From: an uncultured Collinsella sp.
Lineage (GTDB): Bacteria; Actinomycetota; Coriobacteriia; Coriobacteriales; Coriobacteriaceae
DNA length: 64,000 bases
Assembly: GCA_900541665.1 (NCBI GenBank)
Contig: UQKV01000002.1
Span: 46,986 to 110,985 of the forward strand
Direction: 5' to 3'
This document shows positions 59,956-64,000 of the stretch, piece after piece. Positions within the stretch are counted from its first letter, which is position 1; every line of letters starts with the position of its first letter. A model generated the notes under the pieces. That model saw only the letters and a list, made by a program, of their open reading frames with translations, made no database searches and was not told the origin of the DNA. The position numbers and the translations under genes are program-made.

Positions 59956-61218
59956 CTACAACACCGTTCCCTCGGGCAGGTCGACACGCACGACATCCAC
60001 GACGTCGCCCGCCTTGAGGTCGCACGGTCCTTCGTCAATACGCAGCAGGCAGTTGGCCCGCTGCATCGTGCCGAGCAGCGCCGAATTCTGCGTCTTGGCC
60101 TCGGTCACCAACAGCTCACCGGTCTCGGGGTCGCGCGAAACCGTGGCGCGATCGAAGAAGCGGCGATGTTGTCGCTTTTTCACGTCGTGTGTGAGCGTCG
60201 CCTGCTGCACGGGACGCGCACCCTCGGCAAAGCCGCGCATCTTGCGAATCGCCGGGCGGGCGAGCATCTCAAAGCCCACATACGCCGCGGCCGGATTGCC
60301 TGAAAGTCCCAGGTAGGGCTTACCCCCGAGCAAGCCAAACGTGATGGCCTTGCCCGGACGCATCGAGATGCGGTCAAACAGCACCTCGCCCTCGCGCCGG
60401 ACGAGCGCCGTCACGAAATCGTAATCGCCCGCCGAGGCACCACCGCTCGTAATGACAAAATCGCACTCCTGCACGGCGCGATGCACCAGCTCGGCAATCG
60501 CCTGCTCATCATCGGGCGCAATGCCGTAGAACACGGGCTCGGCGCCGGCATCGAGCGCTTCGGCCATCAACGCCGACGAGTTGGAGTCGCGAATCTGCCC
60601 GCGCGCCGGCAGCTCACCCGGCGCGACCAGCTCCGTGCCCAGCGAGATAATGCCCACGCGAGGAGCGGCATGGACCTTCACGCTCGCGTAACCGGCGCTT
60701 GCCAGCAGGCCGGCGCCGGCCGGAGCCACAACCTCACCGGCGCGCATTACGACGTCGCCGGCATGGGCCTCCTCGGCGGCAGAGCGAACGTTCTCCCCCA
60801 CCTTGGCCGGCGCCGAGAACCTCACACGCGAGCCCTCGTTGCCGTCACCGTCGAGTACATCGACGATCTCGTATTTCACCACGGCATCGGCACCTTCGGG
60901 TACCGGCGCGCCCGTCATGATGCGGACTGTCTCGCCCGGGCCAAGAGCGCCCTCAAACACATGGCCCGCAGCCTCGTGTCCGATAACGTCGAGCGTCACC
61001 GGCGCCTCACCAGACGCCTGCGCCAAGTCCGTCGAGCGCACGGCATATCCGTCCATAGCGCTGTTGGCAAACGGCGAGATGTCGATATCGGCCACCGCGT
61101 CCTCGGCCAAGGGAAAACCAGCCGCCTGCCACACGGGAATCTCGATGAGATCCGTCGGAGCAACGTGCGACAGAACAATCGACTGCGCGTCCTCCAGCGG
61201 AATGAGTTTCTCTGCCAT
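59956..61218 (-). CDS. moeA: Molybdopterin molybdenumtransferase MoeA
   Basis: 420 residues. Inserts molybdate into adenylylated molybdopterin. N-terminal VADIDISPFANSAMDGYAV is the MoeA substrate loop. The MogA-like domain has ITSGGASAGDYDFV and MRPGKAITFGLLGG, then GLSGNPAAAYVGFEML. The C-terminal domain IV is present (KTQNSALLGTMQRANCLL). The start MAEKLIPLED has GAGG 5 nt upstream. First gene of the moeA-mog unit. Confidence 0.95.
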   Translation of the reverse strand: MAEKLIPLEDAQSIVLSHVAPTDLIEIPVWQAAGFPLAEDAVADIDISPFANSAMDGYAVRSTDLAQASGEAPVTLDVIGHEAAGHVFEGALGPGETVRIMTGAPVPEGADAVVKYEIVDVLDGDGNEGSRVRFSAPAKVGENVRSAAEEAHAGDVVMRAGEVVAPAGAGLLASAGYASVKVHAAPRVGIISLGTELVAPGELPARGQIRDSNSSALMAEALDAGAEPVFYGIAPDDEQAIAELVHRAVQECDFVITSGGASAGDYDFVTALVRREGEVLFDRISMRPGKAITFGLLGGKPYLGLSGNPAAAYVGFEMLARPAIRKMRGFAEGARPVQQATLTHDVKKRQHRRFFDRATVSRDPETGELLVTEAKTQNSALLGTMQRANCLLRIDEGPCDLKAGDVVDVVRVDLPEGTVL

Positions 61219-61428
61219 ATGCACCTCTTAATGCCACGGCGCACAACAGGGGCGCCGATTCTTTATGCTTGTCTCAGTATAATCCCCCGACGCACGACCG
61301 CGACTTGGCCTGTACCCGCAAATACACCTGTCGGCCGCAAGCCACGAAACAGAATCGAAACCAACCCACCGGCTCGTCGCGTTTACCGCGTTTTATAATG
61401 CTTGCGTTGCAACCTAAAAGAGGAACGT

Positions 61429-62850
61429 ATGACTCATAACGACAAACCCGAAAGCGCAAACGAGGCGCAAGACCATCCCCAGCCGCTCGACGACGGCGGC
61501 TTTTTCTCCCTGAACGACGTCATCACGGCAGGCAGGCATCAACTTACCCGCTCCGAGCATCTCTTGGCTGCCGACACGCGCCGCAACGCCCGCAACCTAC
61601 TCGCGAGCGCCAAGTTGCTCGTACTCGTCGTCATCGTCTCGCTTGCCATGGGCGTTGCCGCTTGGGCGTTTTTGGCCTCGTTGAATATCGCGACCGACTA
61701 TCGCGAGCACCATGTGTGGGTCTACGCCTTGCTTCCCGTTGTGGGCGTTGCCACCGCATGGGTGTACAAAAACCACGGTCTTGCCGCCAAGCGTGGCAAC
61801 AACCTGGTCATCGACTCCGCTCTGGGCACACGCCTCATCCATATGCGCATGGCCGTCCTCACCTTCGTATGCTCCACGCTCACGCACCTCACGGGCGGAT
61901 CGGCCGGTCGCGAGGGAGCTGCGGTGCAGATTGGAGGCACCATCGCCAGCAACATCTCGAGCCTCGCCCACCTCAAAAAGCATGACCACCACGACCTCAT
62001 GCTCGCCGGCATCTCGTCGGCCTTTGGCGCCGTATTCGGCTCGCCCCTTGCCGGGGCTTTCTTTGGCATGGAGATGTGCTTTATCGGCAAGATCGACTAC
62101 ACCGCGGGCATCTACTGCCTGGTCGCCTCGTTTACCGGCTACTTTACATCACTCGCCCTGGGTACCGAGTACGAAGCAAATGTCATCGCCAGCGTTCCCG
62201 CCATGACGCCCAAAACGGTCGTCATCGTTGTTATCAGCGCCATTATCTTCGGTCTGACGGCACGCCTCTTTGCCTGGTCGGTTCGAACCGTCAAGAGCCT
62301 GTACGGTCGCTTTATCACCAATTACCTCGTTCGCGCACTTATAGGAGCACTCGTGGTTTTGGCCGCCTATGCCCTCCTCGACGCCTGGGACTACGCCGGC
62401 CTTTCCACGTGGCTTTCCGGCGCCGGATTTGCGGGCAACACCACCCTGGCGGACGCAGCCATCAAGTTGGTCGTCACAGCGCTTACCCTGGGCGCTGGCT
62501 TCCAAGGCGGCGAGGTCACGCCCCTGTTTGGCATCGGTGCGGCACTCGGTGGCTGGATCGGTTGCCTTACCGGGCTCGACCCCAGTTTTCTGGCGGCTCT
62601 CGGCATGCTCGGCGTGTTCTGCGCCGGCCTCAACGTACCCATCACCACCTGTATGATGGCCATCGACCTGTTCCACGGCACGGCCGCCGGGTTCTTTGTC
62701 ATCGTGGCCTTTATCAGCTACCTAACCGGCGGGCACCGCGGCGTGTACCCCGCCCAGCGCATCATCTCGCCCAAGCGCCGTTCGCTTATTGTGGATGAGG
62801 GCGGTACGGTAGCGGATGCTATCGAGCGCCACAACGACCTGATAGAGTAG
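61429..62850 (+). CDS. ClC-family chloride channel/transporter
   Basis: 473 residues, about 10-12 membrane helices. Selectivity-filter motifs are GGSAGREGAAVQIGG (the gating Glu of GREGP is kept, the Pro is Ala) and GAGFQGGEVTPLFGIGAALGG, where a bacterial GxFxP-type motif reads GGEVTP. The retained gating Glu fits a Cl-/H+ antiporter or a fluoride-type relative; the choice is open. The start MTHNDKPES has AGAGGAAC upstream. No CBS domains. It lies on the plus strand, divergent from moeA across 210 bp. Confidence 0.9.
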   Translation: MTHNDKPESANEAQDHPQPLDDGGFFSLNDVITAGRHQLTRSEHLLAADTRRNARNLLASAKLLVLVVIVSLAMGVAAWAFLASLNIATDYREHHVWVYALLPVVGVATAWVYKNHGLAAKRGNNLVIDSALGTRLIHMRMAVLTFVCSTLTHLTGGSAGREGAAVQIGGTIASNISSLAHLKKHDHHDLMLAGISSAFGAVFGSPLAGAFFGMEMCFIGKIDYTAGIYCLVASFTGYFTSLALGTEYEANVIASVPAMTPKTVVIVVISAIIFGLTARLFAWSVRTVKSLYGRFITNYLVRALIGALVVLAAYALLDAWDYAGLSTWLSGAGFAGNTTLADAAIKLVVTALTLGAGFQGGEVTPLFGIGAALGGWIGCLTGLDPSFLAALGMLGVFCAGLNVPITTCMMAIDLFHGTAAGFFVIVAFISYLTGGHRGVYPAQRIISPKRRSLIVDEGGTVADAIERHNDLIE

Positions 62851-62936
62851 ATGTAATAATCGCCGTGCAGCCACAATCGGGGGCAATTCGACCTGAGCGC
62901 GACCGCACTGTCATGTCACACGCCGGGAGTCGCCCC

Positions 62937-63899
62937 ATGCACGCAACTGATTTTGGTCGCACGCTCATCATCGCCAACCCAGCCGCCCAGTCGGGCGCCG
63001 CGCACGAGGTTGCCGAGCGCCTGCAACGCTTTTTGGACATGACTGCACGCACATCCCAGTTTGACCTGGTGCTGACCGAGCGCATGGGACACGCCAAGGA
63101 GCTAGCCGCCCAGGCAACGGGCTATCGCACCGTTATCGCACTCGGCGGCGACGGCGTGATCCACGAAGTCGTCAACGGGCTTATGACGCAAAAGGAGGAC
63201 GCCCGCCCCGCTCTTGCCATCCTACCTGTGGGCTCCGGCAACGATTTTGCCCAAACACTCGGCATCGACGATTTCTCCGGCAAGGATTTTGGCGCGCTGC
63301 TCGCCTGCGAGCTGCAGCGTCAGGACATCGGGCGCATTCGCTCATGGAACCCCGCAAGCGGCAGCGGCGAGGCGATCGTCGAGTACTACGACCAGACGCT
63401 TTCGGTCGGTATCGATGCCGCCATCGGCCTTGGCACCACCGAGCTGCGCAAAAAGACCGGCTTGACGGGCGCGCCGCTCTACACCCTCTCGGGACTTGAG
63501 CAGTTTGGCCTACGCTATCGCAACTACCCCATGACAGTCAGCTTTGACGGAGCGCCCGCCGAGCGCGTGAGGGCGATCATCATGGCGATTCAGCTGGGTC
63601 CTACCTACGGCTCGGGCTATCGTATCTGTCCCGACGCCGACCCCTGTGACGGTATATTCGACGTCTGCTACGCCTGCGGCCCCGTTCCGCGCGCGGTCGC
63701 GCTTCCCATGTTCCTTTCGGCCAAAGATGGCCACCATACCAAGCTGCCACCGGTTCGCATGCGCCGCTGCCGCCATGTCGAGCTCACCTTTGAGGAGCCC
63801 GACTATCCCATCCAGGCCGACGGCGAGCCCATCGTCGCCTCGCGCATCGAGGTCGACATCCTCGCCGGCGCCCTCCACGTCTGGCACCCCACCCACTAA
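62937..63899 (+). CDS. Diacylglycerol kinase family lipid kinase (YegS/DgkB-like)
   Basis: 320 residues. The catalytic domain has LIIANPAAQSGAAHEV, ALGGDGVIHEVVNGLM (GGDGT-type loop) and LPVGSGNDFAQTLGI. C-terminal residues YRICPDADPCDGIFDVCYA complete the fold. It phosphorylates diacylglycerol or a related lipid at the membrane face. The ATG giving MHATDFGRTL follows GGGAG by 8 nt; an ATG eight codons upstream is possible. It lies 86 bp after the ClC gene. Confidence 0.88.
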   Translation: MHATDFGRTLIIANPAAQSGAAHEVAERLQRFLDMTARTSQFDLVLTERMGHAKELAAQATGYRTVIALGGDGVIHEVVNGLMTQKEDARPALAILPVGSGNDFAQTLGIDDFSGKDFGALLACELQRQDIGRIRSWNPASGSGEAIVEYYDQTLSVGIDAAIGLGTTELRKKTGLTGAPLYTLSGLEQFGLRYRNYPMTVSFDGAPAERVRAIIMAIQLGPTYGSGYRICPDADPCDGIFDVCYACGPVPRAVALPMFLSAKDGHHTKLPPVRMRRCRHVELTFEEPDYPIQADGEPIVASRIEVDILAGALHVWHPTH

Positions 63900-63907
63900 C
63901 CCCACCT

Positions 63908-63946
63908 AAGTTGCGGTGAAATAGGGACTGTTTATGCATCTAAAGG
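63908..63946. repeat. Left half of palindromic repeat R5 (interrupted)
   Basis: AAGTTGCGGTGAAATAGGGA and the following CTGTTTATGCATCTAAAGG match the left arm and loop of R3, with inner arm GGGACTG. The complementary right arm (expected CAGTCCC then TATTTCACCGCAACT) is absent. The sequence switches to an insertion-sequence-like end. Confidence 0.75.
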
Positions 63947-63948
63947 GG

Positions 63949-64000
63949 GGTGCGGACAGAAAGTTGGACCGTGAAGCGGTCCGGACTGGAGGTTCGCATG
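63949..64000 (+). mobile_element. Probable left end of an insertion sequence, running off the window
   Basis: From GGTGCGGACAGAAAGTTGGA the sequence resembles IS3/IS150-type inverted-repeat ends. It is followed by a GGACCG-TGAAG-CGGTCC hairpin, a GGAGG ribosome-binding site and an ATG at 63998, presumably the transposase start. It sits in the loop of repeat R5. Confidence 0.5.

Noticed and set aside
1..64000. CRISPR arrays, rRNA genes and prophage genes
   Set aside because: No regularly spaced direct repeats, no rRNA sequence and no phage structural or integrase genes were seen in the window.

Overview
The window reads as high-GC chromosomal DNA from a strictly anaerobic, gut-type actinobacterium. 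Codon use, ATGA/TAATG-coupled operons, the protein sequences and the mix of formate hydrogenlyase, selenocysteine machinery and double-cubane reductases best fit the Coriobacteriia, probably Collinsella or a close relative. That assignment rests on recognised protein families, not on a search. Almost everything between 1.4 and 61.2 kb is on the minus strand.

Layout. (1) 1-9.7 kb is housekeeping: a partial M24 peptidase, folC, valS, clpX-clpP, tig and tRNA-Leu. valS is bracketed by two large nested palindromes. (2) 9.8-15.0 kb holds a two-gene molybdenum hydroxylase (fused 2Fe-2S/Mo subunit plus FAD subunit) of the type linked to labile selenium, then gdhA. (3) 15.3-37.9 kb is a formate/selenium island. 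In transcription order it has an HycB-like ferredoxin, fdhF (UGA-encoded selenocysteine), hyfA-hyfI, hycH, hycI and focA, then a molybdopterin oxidoreductase, selA, selB, selC (tRNA-Sec), mobA and a Cys-rich DUF3343 protein. (4) 38.3-40.7 kb holds a ribbon-helix-helix/PIN toxin-antitoxin pair, an unassigned protein and tRNA-Pro/tRNA-Gly. (5) 40.8-55.6 kb holds brnQ and a long same-strand locus: double-cubane reductase 2, a five-gene peptide-type ABC transporter, double-cubane reductase 1, its ATP-dependent activase, a glycosyltransferase, selD (itself UGA-containing), a YedF-type fusion, a second DUF3343 protein and a class V aminotransferase/desulfurase. (6) 55.8-61.2 kb holds modABC, mog and moeA. 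(7) 61.4-64.0 kb, on the plus strand, holds a ClC channel, a diacylglycerol-kinase-like protein and, at the edge, a palindromic repeat cut by what looks like an insertion-sequence end.

How it fits together. Molybdate uptake (modABC) and cofactor assembly (mog, moeA, mobA) supply Mo enzymes. selA/selB/selC/selD supply selenocysteine for FdhF and for SelD itself. YedF, DUF3343 and the desulfurase-like protein probably traffic non-Sec selenium to the Mo hydroxylase. FdhF, the ferredoxins and Hyf would convert formate to CO2 and H2, possibly coupled to ion pumping, with FocA moving formate. The least explained part, and the best candidate for an undescribed system, is the double-cubane/ABC transporter/selenium locus at 42.2-55.6 kb.

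Two repeat families with compensating arm sequences are spread through the intergenic regions. No dedicated transcriptional regulator gene other than the antitoxin was found.
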